NCBI GenBank assembly: GCA_013397845.1
Contig: VZTG01006781.1
Coordinates: 627,592 to 691,591, forward strand
From: Melanocharis versteri
Taxonomy: Eukaryota > Chordata > Aves > Passeriformes > Melanocharitidae
DNA: 64,000 bases
Direction: 5' to 3'
This document shows, one piece after another, positions 13,901 to 27,794 of the stretch. Made by a program: the position numbers and the translations under genes. Numbering within the stretch: the stretch's first letter is position 1; each line of letters starts with the position of its first letter. The notes under the pieces are model-generated. The model was given only the letters and a program-made list of their open reading frames with translations, was not told the origin of the DNA and ran no database searches.

Positions 13901-16900
13901 GGGCTGCAGCTTTAAAGGTATTCTTCCTTTAAAGTACACCTTAAAGGTGTACTTCCCTTTTTTCTTCCTTTGAATACTACTCAGAAATGAACACTGTAAA
14001 AACACCCTATAAAACCAACAGGTTTGCGGAAGGGTTTGTTTGTTTGTTTGGTCAAATATTATTCATTGGCTAATCTTTTCCCTTTACCAAAGAAACTTTT
14101 AGGATAAAAGACTATACACTTTAAAGCTTTGTTATATGCCAAATTAAAATGTTTATTACTCAAACTACTAAATTCCAGGTTCTTTCAAATTCTTGTGAAA
14201 ATAATAACGAAAATTCTGGGAGAAAAAGCATTAAGGAGAGCATGTTTCACTACTGTCAGTCTCTGGCATGGTTTTGTTTTATGGACATAAGATTATCTTG
14301 TGTGCCTAGAAACTGGAAAGGTTTCATGATAAAAGCCAGATGTGACAGTGCTGGGAGAGTAGCTTGAATGTTTCAGTGCAGCCGTCTGGGGAATTGGGCG
14401 GATGCACACAGCATATTTAACACATCATAAGGTCCACTTCAGAAGTGAATAGGTGAAGCAGCCCAACGGGAAGGCTTTATCTTGTAAAATGAGTATAGGT
14501 ACAGAGAATAGTCATGCATATGCAAAGTGTTGAACTCTGCTTTCACTGAAATCAGTAGCAGCTTTGCCAATAAAGTGGGGAAACAATGGGGCCTTTCCAA
14601 GATCTGAAAAAAGGTACTAGAGCTATATCCTCATATATCATTATTCCCATCTACTGTTTTTATGTCCTCTGCTGCCTCCAAACTCCCTGTGGTCCCAGCT
14701 TTGACAGGCTGCATAAATGGAGCTGGCAGCACAATGCATTGAGCAAGTCAGTGAGCATAGATTGATTTCTAACCTATACAAATCTCTTCAAATGTTTGTT
14801 TTTCAGAGCCTAACTTTATTGCTGCCTATGACATTGGCTTGTTCACCTACTTCTTCTTCCGTGAGAACGCGGTGGAACATGACTGTGGGAAAACAGTGTA
14901 TTCTCGTGTGGCAAGGGTTTGTAAAAATGATATCGGAGGGAGATTTTTGCTGGAGGACACATGGACAACTTTCATGAAGGCCAGACTGAACTGCTCTCGT
15001 GCTGGAGAAATCCCTTTCTATTACAATGAATTGCAAAGCACCTTCTACCTTCCTGAGCAAGATCTGATCTACGGTGTCTTCACTACTAATGTGTAAGTTG
15101 CACTGGCTTTACTGCCCTTCCTCTGTCCCCAGCAGTCTGAGACTGACAATGTATTGATTTCTTAGACAGTCTGAGCAATCATTTTTGAAAGATCGTTTGG
15201 TTAATGGGAAGGGATAGATAGGTCTGTGTTATCCATCGTGACAACATAGCCTCTGGACAGTGTTTTTAATCCATGGTTCACAGATTCCTGGAGTCCATAA
15301 AAGGTGACTGTGCAGTTTTAGGGTAACTTAATTTGATACAAACCTGGGCAATGAAAGACTTCAGACTTTTTGTAGGGACAGTGCAGCTTGTGTAGTTTAG
15401 AGAAATGATCTAAAAATGACCCAACAGAAACACATTAATTTCCAACCAGGCTAATTGCCTGGACAATCTGACACAATTGTGTGAACACTGGAGCTGGCCC
15501 GTGAGATGGACAGGTGCACACACTTGGGAGAGAAGGGCTGGAAGGAGAAGAACGAGGCAGATGGGATCACAACAGCCTAGATTGAAATCAACATCTATTG
15601 CGGTTGAACAACACTGTAGGTAGCAAGGTCATGAGGACCACAAGGCATTTAGCATTTCCGAGGTGGGGGGCTTTACCTCTGCCACAGACTGTTTGAGGTC
15701 CACAAATCAAAAGCAGCATTGGAACTCTGAGGGCAAGATATGATTTCTGATACTTCATAATCACCTCTTCTTGGCTTGATATTGAAAAAACTTGTAATTG
15801 GAATGATTTAGTGTAGCTGTGAAAGCAGAAAGGAGAAGAGGAGTTAATTAAAAAATATATTAAAAAACTCATAATGTATATTTTTAAGTCAGGAAAACTC
15901 AAATAACGTTTTCTCTGATGCCTAGGGCTAGGATGATAAGTTTCAAGCTATAACCAGTCTGCATGGTATTGAGTTTCAATAATACATGTTCTCCAGGGGG
16001 GTGTTAGCCTGACGTGTAAACTAGAGAATGAAAATCTGAGTAGTTACTCCATATGGCAAATGCTCAAAGTGCCTTCCTCATGCTGGGCAGCCAGCTTCTT
16101 TGGGCTTTTTGTGTGCAGTGCTGTACTGTCCAATATGAATAAGGGCCTGTTCCCAGGGAGCCCACAGAAAACCAAAGAAGTGAAGCCTCACTGAAGTACA
16201 AACCCTTCTGGTTTAGTGTGTCACCTGCTGGTGTGACAGGGCTTGAACTTCAGCCCTTGAAGTCACAAAGCATCAGCCCCATTTCTTGAGCTGAAGTGTT
16301 GTTGGGAGCCTCACTGTGAGTCAACAGAGCCTGAATGTTCTTCCCTCTCCATAAATTCCAAGAAAGAGGTAAGTGTTTGGCCACCTTCATACATCTTCCA
16401 TGTTTTGTTTCTGTTCCATCATTGCCAATGTCAGTCAAAAGTGAGCCAGCAGAGAAGCAACTAGAAAAATAAACACTGAGCACTGCACCTTGACTGTGGA
16501 CTTGGGGAAGATCTGTCCTCAGATTGAAAGGCACATGAGTCATTCTCTAAAAACATTTAGAGGATATTAGCCAAACTTCCTGAACATTAAAAGGAAATCT
16601 GGCTACTGCTTTGGGCACTTGAGCTCACCCATTTTGGTTTTGTTTTGCAATTGGAGAGGACTTCTGTACCCATAGTGATAATGTTTTATCTATCCATTTA
16701 TCCATTCATCCAGCCAAGAATGGAAGTTGGAAATGAGGAAATTATTAATAACTGTATTTTATTTATCAAATTGGTGACATTTTTGGACAATCAAGGGGGA
16801 GACATAGACTAGCTCTGGCTGGAACAGTTCTCTTCTGTTGTGTCCATCCCCGAAGTTTAACATGAGATGTGATGAGTGTTACCTGTCTCCTCTGGGTACA

Positions 16901-19900
16901 CTTGAGTCATTCTTTGTACATCAGGGATGTAGGATCTCTCTTGTATCTTCTGAAGACAATATAATATGTAACATTTGTGTAATTGAAGAAATTAGTAATT
17001 GATAACAGCTGAAGTTAGATCAAATAGCATTTTGGGTCTACAACATGGTGTTCTTTTAAAAGTTCAAAGAGAAAATGTTCCAATTTGTCATCTGACTAGA
17101 GAAATAATGGTAATTATTCTTTTAACTTTCACTGGGATTTATATCATGCTGTATGAGCTCTGCATACCAAAGAGGGTTAATTTATGCACCAGTCTGAGTT
17201 TCTTTGTGATAAAATGCAACACAAAACTACGATTTTTTGTTGCTGTTGTTTACAGGTACTTTTTACTTTGGAAGGTTCATGTTTAATGAATTTAGGGTCA
17301 TCTTATAACAAAGGGGAATTAGTGGTTGTGGTAACACCCACGTATAGATTTATTGCTTCATGTTATGTTATACCCAGCTGAATCAGTGGGAAAGAGAGCT
17401 TTTGGGGGAAGCTGCTGATGAAATATTTAAGATGTTTTTATTAACATTTTCTGGGAGGTATTAGAGACAATGTTAAAACCTCTTTGAACTTAACCCATTC
17501 TTTAAACCAGCTAGTTAGTCACAGGAGGTAGGAGGTGGGAATAAAGGAAGTTGCACTTCACACCAAAACACAGCGGCCAGCTGCACCAGTTGATGTCACT
17601 GGCTTGAGACTGGGATCAAACTTTTCATAAGGAGGGATGGGAAATATGCCAGGCCACAGATGGAAAGGAAAATGGTCCACAGATTTAATGGAAAACCTCT
17701 TTCCTTTCTCTTTTCCAGCAAAGAAAAAAGGCTAAAGTATGAAGTCCTTAGCAGGGCCCTAAAAATATCCTTTTTTTTTTCTAAGTATTTTCATTAGTCT
17801 AGTGGAATTTTATTCTTTCTTTTCCTTTTTCATTTTCTTCCTCATTGTCTTTTTTTTCCTGTGTGCGCCTCAAGGCATTTACTTGTCATCCATCATTAGG
17901 TTTGTCTTAAGAGCTGCTGTCTGTGAGCATGCACTGCATCAGCAGTGTTCAGACAAAAGTGGAGAAAGGTTTGCCTGGCATTGCTTTGACATGTTCAAAG
18001 TGAGCTACTCCATCATTCTGGGGATGGAAGGGGCAAGGGGGAGCAGAGAATAGGAAGGCAAAGCAGGAAGTTCTTCCTGATGTTGTATTGCTGGGAAGAA
18101 ATATGCTGTGAAAGAATCTGTTCTTCTGCTTTCCAGCCTGGAATGGTGAAGAAAGGCTTTTTTTGTGTGTGCAAGAGAGTGTAATTATTGGTTTAGTTAA
18201 AAAAAAATGTGTTCTTTTCAGGGAATTCAAATTGCCTTAATTAGCAGAAAGATACATACAGCAGGGCTTGGGTTATTTAAAAGGCAGCACGACAAATCAG
18301 TCTCTCATGCTGGCCCTATTTTTAGTTTTATTTTGATATCTTTTACTCTAAACCTTAAAAAAAGAAAAAGAAAAAAAGGAGGAAGGGGAGAACTGGGAGC
18401 AGGTTTGAATTTCAGGTCACCACTTATCAAATGTCCCTCTGGGTCAGTTTTGTTGAGGTCACCATCTAGGAAGTGCCCTCGCACCCTCTTGAGGCAGGAG
18501 ATGAGCTGGCTCAGGACTCTGCAGACATGGGTCCTCCAGGACTGAAATGGAACAGCAAAGGCCAATTGATCTGTGTGCAGTCTGACTGGGCAGCCCAGCA
18601 TCCCTAAAACAAATCCCTTTCTGAAGAGTCCTTCCTACAGCAGCATTTCCCTTGCTGTGCCTCCCCTGGCTGAGTGTGCGTGGTGAACAGTCTGCCCCAG
18701 ACAGATCCTGTTCCCAGCTGGGAACACACAGAAGTGAACGGTGGTCATTGAAAACAGAGGTTTTCATGAATTAGCTAGACCTTTTTGCATGCTGAGCTGC
18801 TGTCAGAGGCAGCTGGTTTGTCACTGTCACCTTTTCCCTTCCACTGCGTGTATATATATATAATATTAGGTGATATATTTTATAGCTGAAGATTTCAGAG
18901 ACCTGTAGAAACAGAATTTCACCTTGAGAAATAACAAGAGATTAAAAATTGGGTTGTTTGTAATCAATAAAGGTAGACGGGTTGTTAAAAAATAAAAACA
19001 AAACCAAACACAAATAATCCATGCAAATTAAACTGTATTCAACTTTCTTGTCAGAACTGCTTCCACAGCCCTTAAATCTCTGACATTTTAAAACCAAACT
19101 TAAAATTCATTCTCAAAATTGTCACACAAGTCATCTGCATTTTACAGTTTATTTATTTATTTATTTTTACTCCCTGTGAGATTGGTGTCACTGTACATCT
19201 GCGTAGCAATTTACATGTATTTTATTTGAGTGGAGTTTGATGTCTGTTATGATGAAAATGTCAATGTTCTAATGATTAAATTGATTTTTTTTTCCCTCCC
19301 CTTTTCCAGAAACAGCATAGCTGCCTCAGCAGTGTGTGCCTTCAATCTGAGTGCCATTACTCAGGCATTTAATGGCCCCTTCCGTTACCAAGAAAACCCA
19401 AGATCAGCCTGGCTGCCAACGTTAAACCCCATCCCTAATTTCCAGGTACTGCTGTTGCCCTTCAGTTTACTGCAGTCCCTTTTACATTCTGTCACTTCAG
19501 TGGGTTGATTTGTGTGGGGCTCGTTTTTCCAGGTAGACCCACGGTACAGATAAATAGTATTTCTCCACATTTATGAGCGTTTCAGTCTGTGGAACTCCTT
19601 GCCACAGAATTCATGGCAAAAATTGAATGGTTTAAGGAATAATAAGAATGTTCTGGTTTTTTATAATAATGAATTATTTAAACCTCTGTTGCACTTATCA
19701 CTGACTCTGTACTGTGTACTCTGAGGATGTGATTCTCACAAGGGGACACGAGACATGTCTCTGCTAGGACTGGGAAGGACTGAAAGCTGATGCTGGGCAA
19801 AGTCAAACTAGAATGGAGACAACCTATATTTTTTAAACAAGAAAGGTAATTAACCACTGTGACTCTGTAAGGAAGTGATGAATTTTCCATCACTTGATAG

Positions 19901-22900
19901 GGCCCCTAAGGCTACCAGTGCTTCAGTGGAAGATGGATGACTTTCTAACACATGGTAGCTCAGCCAGAAGCCGTGGACATGTTGCCACAGTAACTGGTGG
20001 AAGGGGACACATGAGGATGGTCACAGGGGTTCCTTCTTTTAAAAATCTTTGAGTTTATGAATGAGCAACTTTCCAGGATTATCAGTTAAAGCAATTTCGA
20101 AAATTATAAAACAACTTCAGTTGCTTTATCACCAGATCCAGTCAGTGTGGGGCAGAGTATGTGTGTGACAGCCCTGACAAACCTCAGTCTTCTGAAGCAT
20201 GAGCCCATTTTACACCTCAGCCCCTTCCCACCTGGGGAATTCTAGGGAGGATGGACTTGTCTTCCTGTCCTTGCTTCCCCACGGCAAATCCATTCAGTCT
20301 GATTGTCTGAATCTGGCTCTCCTTTATTATGGCAAATGTGCTGAGGCTGCCTGTAAGTGCCATCTGCCTTCAAAATGCTGATGTCAAGGACCTTCCAAAA
20401 AGAACTCAACAGTCGTCTGAAATCACAGCAAGAGCAGATGGGAGGCAGGTCTCTGCTGCAGGCAGGGACAGCCTTGTCTTCCTGCTGAGGAACCCAGTTT
20501 CTTCTCCTGAATTCCCTCTTGGCACCTGACTGAGGATTCCTGTCCATACAAGGTGGGACAGGCTTGGCCTCTTGATCACCCTCTCAGCTTGGTGCACTCA
20601 AAACCAAGAAACAAAACCTTGCTGAAGGTCCAGCCATGCCAAATACAGCATGGTTTTTGTTGTTGTTCTTGGGGTTTTTTTTGAGTTTAAAGGGAATATT
20701 AAGGCAAACTGAGAATCAAGGACTTTCTGTCCCTTTCTGGGCTAACCCAGAAGGAATAGTAAAGGACTTTGGAAAGGAATAGTGAAGGACTTTGGAAAGC
20801 GTTTCCATGTAGTGAAAAGTATCAGATAAAATGTGGAGTGTAAAGATTGAAGCAGCAAGATGAAAGAAAAGGGTCAGAGGAAAATACGGAAAGGAAAAGG
20901 AGGTATGTGGTAGACAAAAGGAAGATTGCAAGAAGAGATTAAGATGTTTTTCAACTACAGAAGGAACAAGAGGTCAGTGAGGGGCCTTTAGAAGATGACA
21001 AGGGTAATTTAGTGACAGAAGAGGCAGATATTGCAAAAACATTGAATTAATTTTTTTGCCTCAGTGTTCACAAAGAAAGATGAGGGAAGCATGCCAGAAT
21101 TTTTTTCTTGCAGAGAGGAAGGAGAAATACTGAAGGATGCAGAGGATCAGGACAGTGCAGATAATCAGGAAATTAGAGCAAAACAACATTAAACCAAACC
21201 AGAGGGATGCTGCGTCAGCACATGAGCTGCCAATAGACCAAAAGAATTATCTGTGACTTGCTGAGAACAGAAAACAAAACCAACAATGACATTCCTGCCC
21301 CTGGGACTCCTTTTAGGTGATGCTCTAGAAAGGAAAGTGAGTGGGGAGAAAAGCATCCAAAGGAAGACAGTGGTGTGAACCAGAAGGAGTATATGATACA
21401 ACAAAAGAGAGATCTAAAAACTCTTTAGAATGTGGGATGAGTCATGAACTAAAAAAAGACCTTTGCAATAGAAAAAAGCATTAAAACCCACCTGAGGACA
21501 CATCAAAAATCCACTGATGTTTCCTTAGTCTGGCTATTCCGAAAGATGCTTAAATTGATTAAAAAGTGACCATGTTCATAGGCTGTGAGAATGAGTATAA
21601 CTGTTCTCCTAGTTCACACAACCTCTAGAATATTGTAGGACTTAGTACACCAGCCATTGGAATCCATATTTATTGTGTGAATGTGTGTTAAAACCCTGAC
21701 AACTGGTTCTAGCAGGTAGTAAGAGAAGGGCTGGATGGTGCACCCGGGAAAGGCGGCGATACCACCAAGAGTTGCTGTGATGCGTATCGAGAGTGTGCAC
21801 GTGGGAAATTTGTACCCTGCAGCTCAAGTGCTGTAAATCAGCATCCTAATTCTCAGTATTCTGACTTTTCTTCAAGGAAAGCCTGAACACCTGGACCCAA
21901 AATGAAGAAAAAGAAATGTGTGGGATTTTTTTCCAGTGTAATTGCTCAGGTGTGAGTTTCACTTAGTGAGTAGTGAAGTTGTTCATAGACTGATAATGGG
22001 ACTCTGCAGGATTTAGTTGTACCACTGTTTCCCATGGTCTTGGGAAAATAAATAACCAGTCACCCCACTGCCTTTTGGAGTAATAAATTTTCTGCCCACC
22101 ATGCATGATATTGTGGGGAAGAGTGAGATCCAGCCCTAGCTGCTGACATGGACCGAAAAACTGCAACTGGCTCTTAAAAATACTGAGTTCTAGAGGTTGA
22201 ACTAAGAGGGAAACTCAGGCCTTAAAATGCACTATCCACCTGGTAGGACTTGTGCTGTTTAAAAGACACAAGATGAGCTCCTTTTCTCCCCTGTTCTCAC
22301 TGGACAAGGGAATTGAGTCCTGTTTCAGTGCTTCCCTTGGTGCCAGAGGATGGGTAGTCATGGCTTGATCTGCCATTTGCTGTCAGGAGAGAAGAGTGTG
22401 GGGTGGCAGCTCGTGGTTAACCTGCCTTGCTTCAGATGCAGCTGGGGGGGGCCTGTCCAGAGGGGAGCACATCAAAGAAAAGCAGTGTGGCAGGTTTGGT
22501 TATCTGATGAAAAACCGGTCCATTTTCAGGTTTTCTGTACAGACCGAGATGCCAGGTAGAATCTGAAGATTGTCTGGAGTGCTTCAAGGATTTATCACCA
22601 CAAAAACTTTCTCTCCACTGCTACCTTTAAATCTTTCTAGAGCTGGTTTTAATTCTTTCTTTTTCTCCGCGGTTTGTTAAAGCCTTTTGCCCTTATGCTG
22701 TGCTGGTTGAGGGTATCACAAGGGAATGAAACTCCACATTGCTGGTCAGTGGACCATGTAGGAGAAAAGTTTTCAAAGAGGGGCCTGCAGGCCAAATCTA
22801 GGCTAAGGACCTATGATCAGGCTATGTGCCTGATCCTGTGACCCTCACAGACACACCTCCCCAGGAAATCAACAGGACATGAGTTTGCCTGCTGGGCTGG

Positions 22901-25900
22901 GGAGAAGATGCATTTTCTGAAATTCAGTCTTCCGTATTTAGTGTGGGACACTGAACGATGACAGCCCTAACGAGAACCTGACGGAGAGAGTCCTGCAGGA
23001 TGCACAGCGCCTGTTCCTGATGAATGATGTGGTGCAGCCAGTGACTGTGGATCCGTATGTGACTCAGGACAGCATTCGATTTTCCAAACTGGTGGTTGAT
23101 ATTGTTCAGGGGAAGGATACTCTCTACCATGTCATGTATATTGGAACAGGTAAGAGCACTAGGGCTTCAAACAGTTCCTCCTGCTTGCTTGTAGACCTAT
23201 CAGCCCTGGGAGCCCAGTTGTAAAGTGCTTACACAGTTGTCATTCAATATAATTTTGGCATGAAACTGCATGGAAGTTGTTTGCCTGAGTAAATTAAAAG
23301 CAGGATGGAGGACTTGAGGCAGAGTCCCAAGTGATCAGACTATAAATCTCCATTGTGTTTAAAAAGAACAATAACATTTTTCTCCCTCTTATAAAAACAT
23401 GTTTCAACTAATCGGGCTAATAAATAACAGTGGGGAAGAGCAGAGGTCACTGGAATGCTCGGTGGTTTCATGTGTGTCATTTGCCTCTCAGTGCTATGAC
23501 AGACCCGCCTCTGAATAAACAATAATAATGCATAACCTCCAGGCTAGCCCAGGGTTTTAATTATGTCTTTCTTTGCACTTCCACGTCCCTACTGGTGTAT
23601 GACTCCCAGTGCTTTCAGGAATGGGCATGCACTGAAGTTAAGGCAGATAGGGAAGCTGAGGCAAGTGCTTTTTTGTGGGAGCATAGCAAGCCAGTGGTAG
23701 AATTAAGTGTATGATCTAGTCTCTTGATTTCGACTTCCATCCTCTAATTAGCAGGACATGTTGCTTCCTCTGAAAAGCACAGATATCTTGGATATGTGAA
23801 GATGCTGAAGAAGGACAAAGTGTTATAAATGGTTGTCTTAGCCCATATTCATACTAATGATAGAGGTTAAATTAAATAGTTTGATTAATCAGAGCATATG
23901 GCCAGCCTCATGGGTATAATGTTATCCTCTATTGCAGAAGCTTTGACTTTAGAATAAGATGGATTGCTTCCATAAGTGTTAATTTAATCTCACATCTGAA
24001 TGCAGAGTCATTGCCTCATTCTCATGTTTAGGAGAATGGACCTTCAGGACTGTGTCATAATTTATCTAACTTTTACCACCACTTATTTCAAAAGTGATCA
24101 TCTTGGTTTATTATTTATGTGTTCTAGCAACACTCCCAGTATGGGAACTCCACGAACATTGATTATGATGAGAAGATTGTACTTAAATGGAAATACAACG
24201 TGGTTCTGCCAATATGATATCTTGATATTTAAAGTGAGGAGTCAAAGCTACAAAGCCTTAGAGAAAGTTGGAATACTTCCTGCCTTGTATCATTAGTGTA
24301 GAAATGTCCAATGCCACAACCTTAACTCCTCACTCATTTTTGCTTTATGGCCCTGGTTAGTAGTGGCTGAAGAGTAAGATCTGCTGGAAATGTTTAAACC
24401 TGTGAAATTCAGTAGAGACAGCCCTGCCCAGAGGCAGCCCTGAACACAAACCCAGTCCTGAGACTGAGCTCAAACTTCAGTCTTGTTCCACATGTAAGTG
24501 AAGGGGAAACTTCACATGGCGGCCAATCCCACCACTATAAATTGCTGAGCCTTGGCACCAATGCAGAAGTTACTGGAACAAAAAGATTAAGTTTCAGGAG
24601 CAATCAGGGCTGACAGAGCTCTTGGGGGTTTCAGTGAAAAGTGGTATGGTTGCCCCCTTTCCCCCTGAATTAACCTCCCACAGCTTAGCAAATCTTTAAC
24701 TTGTTTAGGTAAGAGCACTCGGAGCACAAACATGTATGTTTCTGTGTGTGCACTCCTCCTGCCGTAACATCCCCTTGTCAAGCTGGCTTCTTCCAGGAAG
24801 AGGATCAATTAGGTCTGTGACCCGTGCAGTCATTATGGAGGCCTCATAGATTTCCAGCAGGGCTGCTGCATCTGTTGTCATTTGTCATGACATCAGATCA
24901 CACTGATCTGCTCCATAAACCAATAGAAATACAGACTCAAGGCACCTGAAATGATTCCTGCTTCCTGGGTCACCTTGCTCTGTAACTCACTGGTAACGGG
25001 GCCAGACTCCTTGCCTCACTGCTCCAACTGGGAAATACTGCCAGGTACTCACTGTCCAGATGGTTCACATCCTTCTGAATGCCCATTAAAATGCATTCTC
25101 AGGTGGTTTCTGCTGAGGGTTGTAACGAAGTAGCTGGAGCTCTCTACCATGGGCAGCAGGTGACCCAGAACTAGGTTAAACCAGCTCTGTAGAGATGACA
25201 TCAATATTTCACTCTTTAGGCAGGTATGAAATGAAGTCATTGCCTCCAAGATTTACTTGTGCCTTGTTTCTTGTTCTATTAGAATATGGCACCATCTTGA
25301 AGGCCCTTTCTACCACTAACAGGAGTCTGAGGAGTTGTTATTTAGAGGAAATGCAGATCCTCCCTGATGGACAACAGGAAGCAATCAAGAGTCTCCAAAT
25401 CCTACACAGCGACAGGTCACTCTTTGTGGGTTTAAATAATGGAGTGCTAAAAATTCCTTTGGAGAGATGCTCCATGTACAGAACAGAAGGGTAAGTAAAT
25501 TTACAGCTCTAATACATCCCACTTCAGGTTAAAGAAAAAAGCACCAGGGTAACATATTCCAGTCTGATTCATTTTAGAAGGCTTTTTGTTTCATCGATAA
25601 GAGACAAAAAACAGTGCTGAAGTGCATCTCCTGATACATACATGCATGACAGGAGCAATGAGGATAAGCAATATTTTTTTTTGTAAATGTTAATTAGTCC
25701 TCCTCAGAAATTAATCATATGTTTACCAAGGAAGGGCTTACAATATTTACTTCTTTTTTATTTTAACTTCATATTTCAGTATTGCTTCAATTAAGTCCGT
25801 GTGTTTTCCTGGTGGTTCTTATTGGCAGTATGGCTGAAGGTTTCTGAGTTTGGGTTGCAGCCAGCCTTTCCTTGCTTATCTAAGTGATCTCCTCTCAAAC

Positions 25901-27604
25901 ATATGATGAGGCAGGGCTGAGCTGTGTGGCAACTTGTTATTGCTTTTGGAAATCAATAGCTCATCTCGACTATGTGTGACACCTCTTACACCTGGGTAGA
26001 TTCTGTGCCTTGATTGTACCTTATAAAGAGAGTAGGAAAAATGACTTTTTCTAATTGCCTGCCTTGGCTGCAGAGCAGTCTTCCATGCAGAAGTGTAGAA
26101 GGTTTTTGCATCCAAATGGTGCCTCTCCATTTAGGCAGGTGAAAGAGTGTGATAGCAATTTGAGACAGATGCTCAAATGATCTCACTGGGTGCTGCAGGC
26201 ATTTATTTGTTTACATCTCTTGAAAATACTTCTCCTCTCATGCTTTTGCCTTGCTTTCCTCTGCGAGAGTTTTGTGTGAAACTGATGTCCTCTGTGCTAG
26301 ACAACATGAAGGATTTTGTTAGCAACATTTAAACTGATTCCCTCTTCCATGGCCTTCTGCAAGACATCCCTGTTCTCTTGCCAAAAAAACTGATATAGAA
26401 AATGTCACTGTAATTTTATTTTCAACAAGTAGAGTTTATCTATCAGCTTGTACTAAGTCCATGTATGTCTAAATATAAAAGTGATAGCTCTTTCTATTTT
26501 CACTGCACCTCTTAATTATCCCTTTCAGAAAATATAACTTGGTCATTATTGCAGTTTGACGCAGAAGTTTTTATTGTGTAAAGGTTTAGCTGCTTATGCA
26601 AACAGACAGACACAAAAATGTTTAGTAAGAGAAAAGCACAGCTGGAAAATGCTATCCTGTCCTCAGCCCTTAAAAGCAGAGATTTTAAAAGGTAGAACAA
26701 AACAGCTGTCCTCTTCAGGCTGTCCTGTATAGTCTCAGTATGAGAATATTTATGTGTGTATACATGTGTATGATCCAGTTTCAAGAGAAATAAGTTCTTC
26801 CTTTCCTTTCCTTTCCTAATCTTGAGTTCAGCTTTCCAGTAATTTATAGATGCTCTCCTGTTTTCAGCCTGCCCAAGTACTTTGTATGACACTTCCATTA
26901 AAATTCAAATGGTGGAGATTTGCTGAATTGCCCTAAAATGGGGCAAGCAAGAAAAATGCAGTGACTGGAGAGCGGACAGGTGGGTGTCTCACAGGAGCAC
27001 CATATTTAGGACCTGGAGCTGCAGAGCATCCTTGTATAAGCTTATCCCAGCAAAACAAAAACCTATCCTCACAGAGGTTCCCTTGCCTGCTGGTGACCGA
27101 AAGCAGCCTCAGCTTTATGCACTGTCTGGCACTGAGTCCTGGCTGAAATTACTGGAAGTTTGTGTACCAGTGCTGGTTTTTTTCTAAAACAAAATTTGTT
27201 GAGGCACTTTTGAGTGCTGTAAGAAAACAGCCCAGTTCTTTAGGACGAAGACTTAACTTTTGCCTCCATTGACTATTTTCAAGGTAGAAATCAGTAAGAG
27301 AAACTAGACACTGGGTGATAGCAAAGTACACGAGATAGGGTCTCCTGTCAGTATGGTGGGATGTGATGTGGGAGGTCAGCATTTGCTGAATTTGGGTGCT
27401 GACCATTTAGTGTACTTGTGCACATTGCAAGGGGTCCTTTGCCCTGTAGGTGAGTCTTGTGGAGGGACTGTGCATTTGGAAAAAGAGAGGAAAAAAGAAG
27501 AACATGTAGGAAAGCCAAGAAATTCCATCATTCATTTATTTGTTAGAAAGGATGTTTATGATATTATTGTTACATTTTAGGCTAAACTAACTTTCTTTCT
27601 TTCT

Positions 27605-27670
<66 letters not shown>

Positions 27671-27702
27671 TTTCTTCCTTTCTTCCTTCCTTTCTTTCTT
27701 TC

Positions 27703-27794
<92 letters not shown>

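Larger units (their letters stand above)
12212..14806 (+). other. SEMA5B intron, 2.6 kb
   Basis: Contains a weathered CR1/L3-type LINE 3' end at about 13280-13767 and a 23-base near-perfect palindrome at 13932-13954. The rest shows nothing recognisable. Confidence 0.75.
19446..22941 (+). other. SEMA5B intron, 3.5 kb
   Basis: Contains two possible LINE relics (19565-19665 and 20870-21250) and a two-copy 23-base tandem duplication (20751-20799). Nothing else is recognised. Confidence 0.7.
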
